From: Nonomuraea montanisoli
Lineage (GTDB): Bacteria > Actinomycetota > Actinomycetes > Streptosporangiales > Streptosporangiaceae
Reading direction: 5' to 3'
Assembly: GCF_013363975.1 (NCBI RefSeq)
Contig: NZ_JABWGN010000008.1
Span: forward strand, 248,001-312,000
Length of the DNA: 64,000 nucleotides
A model generated the notes under the pieces. It searched no databases. It was not told where the DNA came from and saw only the letters and a program-made list of their open reading frames with translations. Positions within the stretch are counted from its first letter, which is position 1. Every line of letters starts with the position of its first letter. Below are positions 32,006 to 41,365 of the stretch, piece after piece. Both the position numbers and the translations under genes were made by a program.

Positions 32006-33610
32006 TCAGGCGGTCTCGGGGCCGAGCTGCAGCCAGATCGTGGTGTCGGGGGCCACCGCGCCGGGGTCGGGCTGCGGGCCGCTCGACAGCAGGACCTCGC
32101 CGGACAGCCCCAGCTCGGCCAGCGACACCGGCTCCTCGCCCGTGTTGAGCACGACGGCGAGCCCCGGGGAGCGTTCCAGCGCCAGCACGTCCTCGCGCAG
32201 CTCCGGCGCCGGGACCTCCAGCCAGCGCAGGGTGCCGCCGCCCAGCGCCGGGTGCTCCCTGCGCAGCCGCAGCGCCGCCCGGTAGAGGTTCAGCGTCGAG
32301 CCGGGATCGTCCTGCTGCGCCTCGGCCGACAGCTCCCGCCAGTCCTCGGGGATCGGCAGCCACGGCTCGCTCCAGCCGCAGCCGGGCCCGGTGGTCCACG
32401 GCAGCGGCACGCGGCAGCCGTCGCGGCTCTCGCCGCTGCGCTTGAACGCCGGGTCCTGGCGCAGCTCGTCGGGCAGGTCGAGGACCTCCGGCAGGCCCAG
32501 CTCCTCGCCGTTGTAGAGGTAGGCGGAGCCGGGCAGCGCCAGCATGAGCAGCGTGGCGGCGCGGGCGCGGGCCAGGCCGCCGTGGCGGGTGACGTGGCGC
32601 GGCTTGTCGTGGTTGGACAGCACCCACGTGGTGGGCGCGCCGACCAGCTCGGCCTCGGCCAGCGACTTCTCGATGACCGTGCGGAACGACTTGGCGTGGT
32701 AGTCGGCCATCATGAAGTCGAACGAGAACGCCTGGTGCAGCTCGTCGGGCTGCACGTAGCGGGCGAGCCGCTCGGGCGAGGCCACCCACGCCTCGGCCAC
32801 GGCCATCCGGCCGCCGGGGTAGGAGTCGAGGATCGGCCGCCACTCGCGGTAGATGTCGTGCACGCCGTCCTGGTCGAAGTACGGCACCCGCTCGTCGCCG
32901 AGCAGCTCGACCTGGCGGCCCTCCTTGGGCCCGACGTCCGGCAGCCCGGCGTCCTTGATCATGCCGTGGGCCACGTCGACGCGGAAGCCGTCGACGCCCC
33001 GGTCGAGCCAGAAGCGCAGGATGTCGCGGAACTCGGCGCGCACCTCGGGGTTCTCCCAGTTGAGGTCCGGCTGCTCGGGCGCGAACAGGTGGAGGTACCA
33101 CTGCCCGTCCGGCGTCCGGGTCCACGCGGGGCCGCCGAAGACCGACTCCCAGTCGTTGGGGGCGTCGCGGAAGATGTAGCGGTCGCGGCGCTCGCCGCGC
33201 AGCGCCTCCTGGAACCAGGGGTGCCGGTCGGAGGAGTGGTTGGGGACCAGGTCGACGATGACCCGGATGCCGAGCGCGTGCGCCTCGGCGACCAGCGCGT
33301 CGAAGTCGGCCAGCGTGCCGAACATGGGGTCCACGTCGCGGTAGTCGGCCACGTCGTAGCCGGCGTCGGCCTGCGGCGAGGTGTAGAAGGGGCTCAGCCA
33401 GAGGGCATCGACGCCGAGCTCGCCTAGATAGCCGAGCCGGGCGCGCACGCCGGGCAGGTCGCCCATGCCGTCGCCGTCGGCGTCGGCGAAGCTGCGCGGA
33501 TACACCTGGTACACGACGGCGTCGCGCCACCAGTCGTCGTCGGTCGCGGTGCCGGGCAGCGGCCCAGCGGCGGGCCGGGCGCCGGGCGGCGGGTGCGGCG
33601 TGGTGGCCAT
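32006..33610 (-). CDS. GH13 alpha-glucosidase of the maltodextrin region
   Basis: The 534-residue enzyme has the four GH13 regions: VDLVPNH, GFRVDVAHG with nucleophile D212, VAEAWV with acid/base E273, and VLSNHDKPR with D335. WWRDAVVYQVYPRSFADADG at the N terminus is typical of intracellular alpha-glucosidases and oligo-1,6-glucosidases. No signal peptide. It releases glucose from imported maltodextrins. The ATG at 33610 is divergent from malE across a 308-bp region with MalR-like inverted repeats, as aglA is near malEFG in Streptomyces. Confidence 0.92.
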   Translation of the reverse strand: MATTPHPPPGARPAAGPLPGTATDDDWWRDAVVYQVYPRSFADADGDGMGDLPGVRARLGYLGELGVDALWLSPFYTSPQADAGYDVADYRDVDPMFGTLADFDALVAEAHALGIRVIVDLVPNHSSDRHPWFQEALRGERRDRYIFRDAPNDWESVFGGPAWTRTPDGQWYLHLFAPEQPDLNWENPEVRAEFRDILRFWLDRGVDGFRVDVAHGMIKDAGLPDVGPKEGRQVELLGDERVPYFDQDGVHDIYREWRPILDSYPGGRMAVAEAWVASPERLARYVQPDELHQAFSFDFMMADYHAKSFRTVIEKSLAEAELVGAPTTWVLSNHDKPRHVTRHGGLARARAATLLMLALPGSAYLYNGEELGLPEVLDLPDELRQDPAFKRSGESRDGCRVPLPWTTGPGCGWSEPWLPIPEDWRELSAEAQQDDPGSTLNLYRAALRLRREHPALGGGTLRWLEVPAPELREDVLALERSPGLAVVLNTGEEPVSLAELGLSGEVLLSSGPQPDPGAVAPDTTIWLQLGPETA

Positions 33611-33682
33611 GTCGTCCTTCTTCCCCCATGGGTGGTTCGCGTTCCGATGCAGGATGACCTGTGCGCTCGCCGGAGGTCAAGC

Positions 33683-33806
33683 GCAAGTTGCGGAAACTTG
33701 CATGGATGCCTCTAGGGCCGGTCAGAGCGGGGGTTCTCGGGTCAACCTGGGGTCATGACGGGTCTGGATCCGGTAACGCTTTCTGCAAGTTCTTCCAATT
33801 CTTGCA
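33683..33806. promoter_or_regulatory. Two MalR/Reg1-like operators in the mal divergent region
   Basis: GCAAGTT-GCGGA-AACTTGC (33683-33701) has perfect seven-base arms and lies 73 bp before the glucosidase gene. TGCAAG (33784-33789) and CTTGCA (33801-33806) have an 11-base spacer and lie 113 bp before malE. The TTGCGGAAA core of the first also occurs in the repeat before malR (57697). Known MalR/Reg1 sites are built from CTTGCA-like half sites. The 308-bp gap holds no further gene. Confidence 0.7.
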
Positions 33807-33918
33807 AAGTCTCGCTAACGTCGCGGAAACACGAGCCGCCGCTGAGGCGGCCATATGGATCTTCCAGCGGCGGCGCCTCTCCCGCGTCGCCGCTCCCTCC
33901 GTGACCTCAGGAGGTCCG

Positions 33919-35202
33919 ATGCGCAAGCGAGCCATGGGTGCGGCACATCTGGCGGCCCTTTCCGCACTGGCGGTCGCCGTGACGGCCTGCGGCGGCGGCG
34001 AGCCGGCCGCGCCCTCGGCGGCGCCCACCGGGTCGAGCGGCGCCACCGCGCCCGCCGCCCAGGGCGGCAAGCTCGTGATCTGGGCCGACCCCAACCGGGT
34101 CAAGGCCCTCAAGCCCTTCGCCGAGCAGTTCGGCACCGAGAACGGTGTGACCGCCGAGGTCAAGGAGATCAGCAAGGACAACCAGCAGGTCTTCCTGACC
34201 GCCTCGCAGCAGGGCAGCGGCCCCGACATCATGGTCGGCGCGCACGACTGGATCGGCAACCTCGTGCAGAACGGCGCCATCGACCCGGTCAACCTCACCG
34301 AGGAGCAGAAGGCCGCCTTCCCCGAGATCGCCATGAAGGCCGTCACCTTCAACGGCCAGGTCTACGCGGCGCCGTACGCGGTGGAGAACATCGCGCTGAT
34401 CCGCAACACCGACCTCGCGCCCGACGCGCCCGCCACGATCGAGGACCTCGTCGCCAAGGGCAAGGCGCTCAAGGCGGCGGGCAAGGTCAAGGAGGTGCTC
34501 TGCCTGCCGGTCGCCCAGAAGGGCGACGCCTTCCACGTCTACCCGATCTTCGCCTCCGGCGGCGGTGCCCTGTTCGGCGCGACCGCCACGGGCGACCCCG
34601 ACCCCAAGAAGGTGCTGGTCGGCTCGGCCGACTCGGTCAAGGCGTTCGACCGGCTCAAGGAGCTCGGCGAGAAGGGCGAGGGGGCGCTCAAGACCTCCAT
34701 CACCAACGAGAACTACATCGCCACGTTCGCCGCGAAGAAGTGCGCCTTCCTCATCTCCGGCCCGTGGGCCATGGGCGACGTGAAGAAGGGCGGCTTCCCC
34801 TACGACATCACGCCCGTCCCGTCGTTCAAGGGCGGCAAGCCGGCCACCCCGTTCGTCGGCGTGCAGTCGTTCTTCGTCGCCGCCAAGGGCAAGAACAAGG
34901 CGCTGGCGCAGGAGTTCGTCGCCAACTACGTCACCAACAAGGACGTCGCCAAGGCCCTGTACGAGGCCGACCCGCGCCCGCCGGCGCTGACCGCGGCGCT
35001 CCAGGAGGTCCAGGCGGCCGACGCCGACGCCGGCAAGTTCATGGAGGCCGGCAAGAACGGCTTCCCCATGCCGGCCATCCCCGAGATGGCGGCCATCTGG
35101 GAGCCGTTCGGCATCGCCGAGGCCGCGGTCGTCAAGGGCGGCGACGCCGCCAAGTCCGCCGCGGCGGCGCAGAAGGCCATCGACTCCTCGCTCAAGAACT
35201 GA
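33919..35202 (+). CDS. malE: Maltose/maltodextrin-binding lipoprotein MalE
   Basis: The 427-residue protein has a lipoprotein signal ending in TAC-GGG and a mature maltose-binding fold: KLVIWADPNRVKALKPFAEQ, GPDIMVGAHDWIGNL, VYAAPYAVENIALIRNTDL, and the ligand-gripping W in ISGPWAMGDVKKGGFPY. This pattern is that of actinomycete MalE. The ATG has GGAGG five bases upstream. It heads an operon with malF, malG and a GH13 enzyme, spaced 4 bp or overlapping. No ATPase is present in the operon. Confidence 0.93.
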   Translation: MRKRAMGAAHLAALSALAVAVTACGGGEPAAPSAAPTGSSGATAPAAQGGKLVIWADPNRVKALKPFAEQFGTENGVTAEVKEISKDNQQVFLTASQQGSGPDIMVGAHDWIGNLVQNGAIDPVNLTEEQKAAFPEIAMKAVTFNGQVYAAPYAVENIALIRNTDLAPDAPATIEDLVAKGKALKAAGKVKEVLCLPVAQKGDAFHVYPIFASGGGALFGATATGDPDPKKVLVGSADSVKAFDRLKELGEKGEGALKTSITNENYIATFAAKKCAFLISGPWAMGDVKKGGFPYDITPVPSFKGGKPATPFVGVQSFFVAAKGKNKALAQEFVANYVTNKDVAKALYEADPRPPALTAALQEVQAADADAGKFMEAGKNGFPMPAIPEMAAIWEPFGIAEAAVVKGGDAAKSAAAAQKAIDSSLKN

Positions 35203-35206
35203 CGCC

Positions 35207-36775
35207 ATGGCGCACGACGCGCACGCGGCCGCGGACACCCGCAGGGGTCCGCGGCCGCGCCGGGAGGTCACCACGGCGTTCGTGGTGAGCAGGGTCGCGG
35301 TGCTGGCCGTGGCCGCCGCGCTCCTGCTCTACGCCGCCCCGCCGCTGGCCGCCGACGGATCGTGGGTGTCGCTCGCGCTGCTCTGCGCGGCGAGCGCGGG
35401 CATCGCCTTCCTCTACCTGACCCGGCGCTTCGTCCCGGCGAAATACCTCATCCCGGGCACCGTCTGCCTGCTCGCCTTCCAGGTCTTCCCCGTCCTGTAC
35501 ACGGTGAGCACCGCGTTCACCAACTTCGGCGACGGGCACCGCGGCGACAAGCAGGCGGCCGTCACCGCCATCGAGACCGGCTCGGTCCGGCAGGCCCCCG
35601 GCTCGCCCGAGTACGCGCTGACCGCGGCGGTGCGCGACGGCGAGCTGGTGTTCCTGCTCGTGGACCCCAAGACCAAGCAGGTGCAGGCCGGCTCCGGCCG
35701 GGGGCTCGCCCCGGTGACCGGCGCCCAGGTCGGCATCACCGGCAAGGTCCTGCGGGCCCCCGGCTTCACCGTGCTCAAGGCGCCCGAGGCCGCCGCCCGC
35801 GGCCAGGAGATCTCCAAGCTCGCCGTGCCCACCCGCGGCGGGGTGATCAAGGCCAACGGGCTGAGCCGCGCCGTCGAGGGCCGCGCCAGCCTCGTCTACG
35901 ACGCCGCCTGCGACTGCGTCAACGGCGAGAACGGCCCCTGGAGGGCCGACGGGGCGCGCGGCTACTTCGTCAACGCCCGGGGCGATCACCTGGCGCAGGG
36001 CTGGCAGGTGAACGTCGGGTTCGGCAACTTCACCCGGGTCCTGACCGATCCGACGATCTCCGGGTACTTCCTCGGCGTCTTCGGCTGGAACCTGGTGTTC
36101 GCGCTGGCCTCCGCCGGCGGCACGTTCGTGCTCGGCATGGCGGTGGCCCTGGCCCTGCACCACCCCCGCATGCGCGGCACCAAGATCTACCGGATCGCGC
36201 TGATCCTGCCGTACGCGATGCCGTCCTTCGCCATGCTGCTGGTGTGGCGCGACATGTTCAACCGCGACTTCGGCCTGATCAACCAGCTTTTCGGGACGAA
36301 CGTCGACTGGCTCGGCCAGACCGGCACGGCCCGCGCCGCGGTCATCCTGGTCAACCTCTGGCTCGGCTTCCCGTACATGTTCCTCGTGACGACCGGCGCG
36401 CTGCAGGCGATCCCGCGCGAGCTGACCGAGGCGGCCGCCATCGACGGGGCCTCGCCCTGGCACGGGTTCCGCAAGGTGACGCTGCCGCTGCTGCTGGTGG
36501 CGCTCACGCCGCTGCTGATCTCGTCGTTCGCGTTCAACTTCAACAACTTCAACGCCATCCAGCTCACCAGCGAGGGCGGGCCGTTCCCGGCGGAGAGCCC
36601 GCAGGTGGGCGCGACCGACCTGCTCATCACCTACACCTTCCGCCTGGCCTTCGGCGCGGGCGGCGCGCAGTTCGGCTTCGCGGCGGCGATCTCGGTGTTC
36701 ATCTTCGCCCTCGTGGCCGTCATCTCGGCGGTGGCCTTCCGCCGCACCCGCAAGCAGGAGGAGGTCTACGCGTGA
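35207..36775 (+). CDS. malF: Maltose ABC transporter permease MalF
   Basis: The 522-residue protein has three N-terminal membrane segments, then a large extracytoplasmic loop (about residues 105-275), then five more segments. The EAA loop is EAAAIDGASPWHGFRKVTLP. The large P2-type loop between segments is the mark of true MalF, which contacts the binding protein. It lies 4 bp after malE and overlaps malG by four bases. Confidence 0.93.
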   Translation: MAHDAHAAADTRRGPRPRREVTTAFVVSRVAVLAVAAALLLYAAPPLAADGSWVSLALLCAASAGIAFLYLTRRFVPAKYLIPGTVCLLAFQVFPVLYTVSTAFTNFGDGHRGDKQAAVTAIETGSVRQAPGSPEYALTAAVRDGELVFLLVDPKTKQVQAGSGRGLAPVTGAQVGITGKVLRAPGFTVLKAPEAAARGQEISKLAVPTRGGVIKANGLSRAVEGRASLVYDAACDCVNGENGPWRADGARGYFVNARGDHLAQGWQVNVGFGNFTRVLTDPTISGYFLGVFGWNLVFALASAGGTFVLGMAVALALHHPRMRGTKIYRIALILPYAMPSFAMLLVWRDMFNRDFGLINQLFGTNVDWLGQTGTARAAVILVNLWLGFPYMFLVTTGALQAIPRELTEAAAIDGASPWHGFRKVTLPLLLVALTPLLISSFAFNFNNFNAIQLTSEGGPFPAESPQVGATDLLITYTFRLAFGAGGAQFGFAAAISVFIFALVAVISAVAFRRTRKQEEVYA

Positions 36776-37611
36776 AGCTCGCGCTCCGGCACGGCTTCGT
36801 GCTGCTGATGTGCGTGTTCGCCCTGGTGCCGATCCTCTTCGTGGTATCGGCGGCGATCAACCCGCTCGGCACGCTGGCCTCCACCGACCTCGTGCCGAAC
36901 GGGGCCAGTCTCGGCAACTTCGCCGACCTGTTCGGCAACGACCGCTACCCGTTCGCCCGCTGGTTCCTCAACTCGGTGTTCATCGCCCTGGCCGCGTCGT
37001 TCGCCAGCCTCATGCTGTCGATGATGGCCGCCTACGCCTTCAGCCGGATGCGCTTCCGCGGGCGCCGGGTGGGACTGCTGGCGCTGCTGCTCATCCAGAT
37101 GTTCCCGCAGTTCCTGGCCATCGTGACGATCTTCATGATCTTCACGCGGGTCACCGAGCTGTACCCGGCGATCGGCTTCGACACCGTGTGGGGCCTCATG
37201 CTGCTCTACCTGGGCGGGGCGCTGGGCGCGAACACGTGGCTGATGAAGGGCTTCCTCGACACCGTGCCGAAGGAGCTGGACGAGGCGGCCACCGTGGACG
37301 GCGCCACCCACGCGCAGATCTTCTGGCGGGTCATCCTGCCGCTGGTCACCCCCATCCTGGCGGTGACCGGGCTGCTCGCCTTCATCGGGATCATGAGCGA
37401 GTTCATCATGGCCAGCGTGTTCCTGCGCGACCCCGAGAGCAAGACGCTCGCCGTCGGCATGTTCGGCATGATCGCCGGAGACCAGCGCAACGCCAACTTC
37501 GGCATGTTCGCCGCGGGCACGCTGATCACCGCGATCCCGACGGTCGGCGTGTTCCTGTGGCTGCAGAAGTTCATCGTCTCCGGCCTGACCGCCGGGGCCG
37601 TGAAGGGATAG
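36772..37611 (+). CDS. malG: Maltose ABC transporter permease MalG
   Basis: The 279-residue protein starts at a GTG overlapping the malF stop. It has six membrane segments and the EAA loop EAATVDGATHAQIFWRVILP. The end FIVSGLTAGAVKG is the conserved MalG C-terminus that reaches into the ATPase dimer. It completes the maltodextrin channel with MalF. Confidence 0.94.
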   Translation: MKLALRHGFVLLMCVFALVPILFVVSAAINPLGTLASTDLVPNGASLGNFADLFGNDRYPFARWFLNSVFIALAASFASLMLSMMAAYAFSRMRFRGRRVGLLALLLIQMFPQFLAIVTIFMIFTRVTELYPAIGFDTVWGLMLLYLGGALGANTWLMKGFLDTVPKELDEAATVDGATHAQIFWRVILPLVTPILAVTGLLAFIGIMSEFIMASVFLRDPESKTLAVGMFGMIAGDQRNANFGMFAAGTLITAIPTVGVFLWLQKFIVSGLTAGAVKG

Positions 37612-37615
37612 GCGC

Positions 37616-39403
37616 ATGCTGCTGTTCGCCGGGGAGCCGCACCACGACGGCTCCGCGCTCTACGTGTCCGACCTCGCGCCGTCGCTCGGCTCGCGGGTGA
37701 CGGTCCGGCTGCGCGCGCCCCGCGCCGCCGGCGTCACCGCCGTGCACGTCCGCACGGTGGAGGACGGCGAGCCCCGCTTCACCGAGGCGGCCGTGGACGA
37801 GCTCAGGACGTCCTCGGACGTCACCGGGTACGGCCCCGACGACGTGTGGTGGCGCGCCGAGATCACCGCCGTGAACCCGGTGACCCGCTACCGGTTCCTG
37901 CTGCTCACGGCCCGCGGCCAGGCGTGGCTCACCGCCGGCGGCCTCCTCGCGCACGACGTGACCGACGACACCGACTTCCGGCTCGTCGCCCACGACGCGC
38001 CGCCGGCCTGGATGGCCGACGCGATCGTCTACCAGATCTTCCCCGACCGCTTCGGCCGCTCCGGCGCGTCCCGGCCGCTGCCCGGCTGGGCGCTGCCGCG
38101 CGACTGGGACCGCGACCCGGTCATCCCGAGCGGCCCCGGCACCTCCCAGCAGTTCTACGGCGGCGACCTCGACGGCGTCGTCCGCCACCTCGACCACGTC
38201 CAGGCGCTCGGCGTCGACACCGTCTACCTCACGCCGATCTTCCCGGCCCGCTCCAACCACCGCTACGACGCCGCCGCGTTCGACCGGATCGACCCGCTGC
38301 TCGGCGGCGAGGAGGCGCTGCGGCGGCTCGCGGACGCGGTGCACGAGCGCGGCATGCGGCTGCTCGGCGACATCACCACCAACCACTGCGGCGACACCCA
38401 CCCGTGGTTCACCGCCGCCGTGTCCGACGTGAACGCCCCCGAGCGCGAGATGTTCTTCTTCGACCCCGACACCGGCGACTACGAGGCGTGGTTCGGGGTC
38501 AAGACGCTGCCCAAGCTCAACTGGCGCAGCGACCTGGTGCGCTCCCGCGTGCCGGCCGTTCTCCGGCGGTGGCTGGGGCCGCTCGACGGATGGCGCGTGG
38601 ACGTGGCCAACATGACCGGGCGCCGCGGGGCGGACGACCTCACGCACGAGGTCGCGGCGCTGCTGCGGCGCGAGCTGGGGCCCGGGGTGGCGCTCGTCGC
38701 CGAGCACTCCCACGACGCCACCGGCGACCTCGACCGCGGCGGCTGGCACGGCACCATGAACTACGGAGGCTTCACGCGCCCCGTCTGGACCTGGCTGCGC
38801 GGCTCCGGCCTGGACCTGGCCACCTTCCTCGGCGTGCCCGGCGGGGTGCCCGCCCGCGACGGCACGGCGGCCCTGGCCACGGTCCGGACGTTCGCCGCGC
38901 GCATGTCGTGGCGCTCGCTCGTCCACTCGTGGCAGCTCCTCGACTCGCACGACACGCCGCGCATCCGCACCGTCACCGGCTCCCGCGCCCTCCACCTGGT
39001 GGCGCTGGGCCTGCAGGCCACGCTGCCGGGCACGCCGATGGTGTTCGCGGGCAGCGAGTTCGGCCTCACCGGCGTGAACGGCGAGCACGCGCGCACCCCC
39101 ATGCCGTGGGACCGGCCGGCCGACCAGGACCTCGCCACCCTCGCGGCCTACCGGGAGCTGTTCGGGCTGCGGCGCGCCGAGCCGGCGCTGCGGCACGGCG
39201 GGCTGCGCTGGCTGCACGCCGACGCCGACCACCTGGTGTTCGCCCGGGAGAGCGAGGCCGAGACGCTGCTCGTGAGCGCCCGCCGCGCGCCCGGAGCCCC
39301 GCTGCCGCTGCCCGGGCCGGCGGTCCCCGTCTACAACAGTTCGGACACGAACGCGATCCCGGGCGACGGACCCGCGCTGCGGATCTGGCGTCTGGCCCGG
39401 TGA
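37616..39403 (+). CDS. GH13 cyclomaltodextrinase/neopullulanase-like enzyme
   Basis: The 595-residue enzyme has an N-terminal beta-sandwich (residues 1-125, CBM34-like) and a catalytic barrel. The GH13 regions are GDITTNH, GWRVDVANMTG with D329, LVAEHSHD with E363, and LLDSHDTPR. The N-terminal domain plus AIVYQIFPDRF fits the cyclomaltodextrinase/maltogenic amylase subfamily, which forms dimers and opens cyclodextrins or trims maltodextrins. No signal peptide, so it acts inside on sugars brought by MalEFG. It follows malG by 4 bp. Confidence 0.9.
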   Translation: MLLFAGEPHHDGSALYVSDLAPSLGSRVTVRLRAPRAAGVTAVHVRTVEDGEPRFTEAAVDELRTSSDVTGYGPDDVWWRAEITAVNPVTRYRFLLLTARGQAWLTAGGLLAHDVTDDTDFRLVAHDAPPAWMADAIVYQIFPDRFGRSGASRPLPGWALPRDWDRDPVIPSGPGTSQQFYGGDLDGVVRHLDHVQALGVDTVYLTPIFPARSNHRYDAAAFDRIDPLLGGEEALRRLADAVHERGMRLLGDITTNHCGDTHPWFTAAVSDVNAPEREMFFFDPDTGDYEAWFGVKTLPKLNWRSDLVRSRVPAVLRRWLGPLDGWRVDVANMTGRRGADDLTHEVAALLRRELGPGVALVAEHSHDATGDLDRGGWHGTMNYGGFTRPVWTWLRGSGLDLATFLGVPGGVPARDGTAALATVRTFAARMSWRSLVHSWQLLDSHDTPRIRTVTGSRALHLVALGLQATLPGTPMVFAGSEFGLTGVNGEHARTPMPWDRPADQDLATLAAYRELFGLRRAEPALRHGGLRWLHADADHLVFARESEAETLLVSARRAPGAPLPLPGPAVPVYNSSDTNAIPGDGPALRIWRLAR

Positions 39404-39454
39404 GCCGATACGTTAACGCCCTGCCTCCTTGAGCCTTCAACTTGATGACCGGGC

Positions 39455-40714
39455 GTGGTGAGCGTGAACTTTCTGTCAGCGGCCGTCCTGACGTCGGCCC
39501 TGCTGCCGTTCCACACGGGCGCCACGCTGAGCGCGGGCACGACGTACTACGTCGACTCCAGGAAGGGCGACGACTCGGCCGCCGGCACCAGCGCCACCGC
39601 CCCGTGGCGCTCGCTCGACAAGGTCAACGCCGCCGACCTGAAGCCCGGTGACGCGGTCAGCCTCAAGCGCGGCAGCCGGTGGACCGGCACCCTCACCCTG
39701 TCCGCCAAGGGCACGGCCGCCCGGCCCATCGTCGTCCAGCCGTACGGCAAGGGCCCCCTCGCCACGATCAGCGGCGAGGAGGGCAACTGCGTCGTCGTCA
39801 GCGGCGACCACTGGCGCATCAGCGGCCTGCGCGCCTCCGGATGCCTGTGGGCCGGCTTCGAGGTCGGCGGTGACGGCAACCACCTGTCGGGGGTGCGGGC
39901 CGACCACAACATCACCGGCGTCTGGATCACCCCGACCGGCTCGCGCAACGTCGTGCGCGACAGCGTCATGGCCGACAACGACAAGATGAGCGTCAACGAC
40001 GACACCCCCGACAACGACTCCGGGGCGTTCGGCATCCTGCTCAACGGCGACGACAACCTCGTCACCCGCAACACGATCACCGGCAGCGACGCGGCGAGCC
40101 GCGACTACGGCCGCGACGGCGCGGCCGTCGAGATCTTCGACGGCGACCGCAACCTCGTCACCTACAACCGCGCCCACGACAACGAGACGTTCACCGAGCT
40201 CGGGGCGATGAAGGGGAAGACGGCCACGGGCAACGTGTTCGCCTTCAACGTCGTCACCTCGTCGCTGCAGCAGAGCTCGTTCCTCGTCACCCGCGGCCCG
40301 CGGCACGTGGTGGGGCCGGTGCTGGGCACGATCGCGGCGCACAACTCGGTGTACCTGACCGGGCGGCGCACCGTCGGCTGGTCCTGCCACGGCGGCTGCT
40401 CGCCGTCGGTCCTGCGGCTGCGCAACAACGCCGTCGAGGTCGGCGGGCAGGCCGGTTACGAGGACGGCAGGGGCGCCGACGAGGCGGGCGGCGTCTACAA
40501 GGGCCGCTCGGCCCGCTTCCGGCCCGGCGCGAGGACCGCGATGGCCGACCCGCGCTTCGTCTCGCGCACCGACCTGCGGCTGCGGGCCGGCTCCCCGGCG
40601 CTGCGCAACGGGCTGCCGCTGTCGGCGGCCTGGTTCGGCGGCACGGCCCTGACCTCGGACATCGCGGGCCGGCCGCTGTCGTCGCCGCCGTCGGCGGGCG
40701 CCTACCAGCCCTGA
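39455..40714 (+). CDS. Secreted right-handed beta-helix protein
   Basis: The 419-residue protein has a short signal peptide (NFLSAAVLTSALLPFHTGAT) and a mature start TTYYVDSRKGDDSAAGTSAT, the usual opening of secreted parallel beta-helix proteins. Repeated short strands such as NLVTRNTITG, NLVTYNRAHDN and NVFAFNVVTS form the coils. The fold is that of polysaccharide lyases and epimerases, but no catalytic site is evident. Several GTG starts (39455, 39458, 39464) are possible and none has a clear ribosome site. It may act on extracellular polysaccharide; this is inference. Confidence 0.8.
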   Translation: MVSVNFLSAAVLTSALLPFHTGATLSAGTTYYVDSRKGDDSAAGTSATAPWRSLDKVNAADLKPGDAVSLKRGSRWTGTLTLSAKGTAARPIVVQPYGKGPLATISGEEGNCVVVSGDHWRISGLRASGCLWAGFEVGGDGNHLSGVRADHNITGVWITPTGSRNVVRDSVMADNDKMSVNDDTPDNDSGAFGILLNGDDNLVTRNTITGSDAASRDYGRDGAAVEIFDGDRNLVTYNRAHDNETFTELGAMKGKTATGNVFAFNVVTSSLQQSSFLVTRGPRHVVGPVLGTIAAHNSVYLTGRRTVGWSCHGGCSPSVLRLRNNAVEVGGQAGYEDGRGADEAGGVYKGRSARFRPGARTAMADPRFVSRTDLRLRAGSPALRNGLPLSAAWFGGTALTSDIAGRPLSSPPSAGAYQP

Positions 40715-40717
40715 CGG

Positions 40718-41278
40718 TCAGGGGTGGGGGAGGCCGCGGATGATCATGTCGATGGCCGTCTCGTAGACGCGGTCCGCCTGCGCCGGGTCGTCGCGGCCGA
40801 TGTGGCCCTGGCGCTCGGTCACCACCAGCCCCGCCACGAACCCGTGGAGCACGTCGGCGGTGGTCGTCCGCTCCTCCTCCGGAACGCCCGCGTCGGCCAG
40901 GATCGGGAACAGCACGTCCCAGATCCCGCCCTGGTGGTCGCCGACGGCCTCGGGGTGGGTGTGGATGTAGGCCCACAGCGACGGATAGCGCTGGACCATC
41001 CGCCGGTAGGCGTGGGCGAGATCGCGGAGCCGCTCCTGCCACGGCGACCCCGGATTGTCGGGCAGTGCCAGGCGCCCGGCCATGGTCTGGCAGATCTGGC
41101 TGATCAGCGCCGTCTTGTTGGCGACGTGGTGATAGAGCGACATGGGGTTGACGTCGAGGACCGCGGCGAGCTTGCGCATCGACAGCGCCTCGACGCCGCC
41201 CTCCTCCACCAGCCGCAGCGCCGTCGAGTGGATCTCCTCGGGGGTCAGGGGGGCACCCCTGCGCGCACTGACAGCCAT
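40718..41278 (-). CDS. TetR-family repressor of the CYP102 gene
   Basis: The 186-residue protein has a TetR helix-turn-helix (SMRKLAAVLDVNPMSLYHHV) and a TetR C-terminal ligand domain with a WDVLFPILADAGVPEEER helix. It is divergent from the fused P450 gene. The first of two CATAC-N3-GTATG sites covers its own start codon, so it is probably autoregulated. In Bacillus megaterium the TetR-type BM3R1 represses CYP102A1 and is released by fatty acids; the same logic is likely here. An upstream ATG at 41302 exists but would include the operator. Confidence 0.88.
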   Translation of the reverse strand: MAVSARRGAPLTPEEIHSTALRLVEEGGVEALSMRKLAAVLDVNPMSLYHHVANKTALISQICQTMAGRLALPDNPGSPWQERLRDLAHAYRRMVQRYPSLWAYIHTHPEAVGDHQGGIWDVLFPILADAGVPEEERTTTADVLHGFVAGLVVTERQGHIGRDDPAQADRVYETAIDMIIRGLPHP

Positions 41279-41312
41279 ACAGCGTATGCTAGCGATAGCC
41301 ATACGGTGTATG
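41276..41312. promoter_or_regulatory. Twin TetR operators in the tetR-cyp102 gap
   Basis: CATACAGCGTATG (41276-41288) and CATACGGTGTATG (41300-41312) are two copies of CATAC-N3-GTATG, 24 bp apart centre to centre. The first overlaps the tetR start codon; the second lies 54 bp before the P450 start. Confidence 0.85.
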
Positions 41313-41365
41313 GCTACGTCCGGCCAGTCTTTTGGCTGTTCGAAGGCGACATCCAGGGAGCGTCC

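Noticed and set aside
31762-32148. Small + ORF between the orphan kinase and GH13 gene
   Set aside because: Arg/Ala/Gly/Pro-only composition, crosses a terminator stem and the end of the GH13 gene; no motif.
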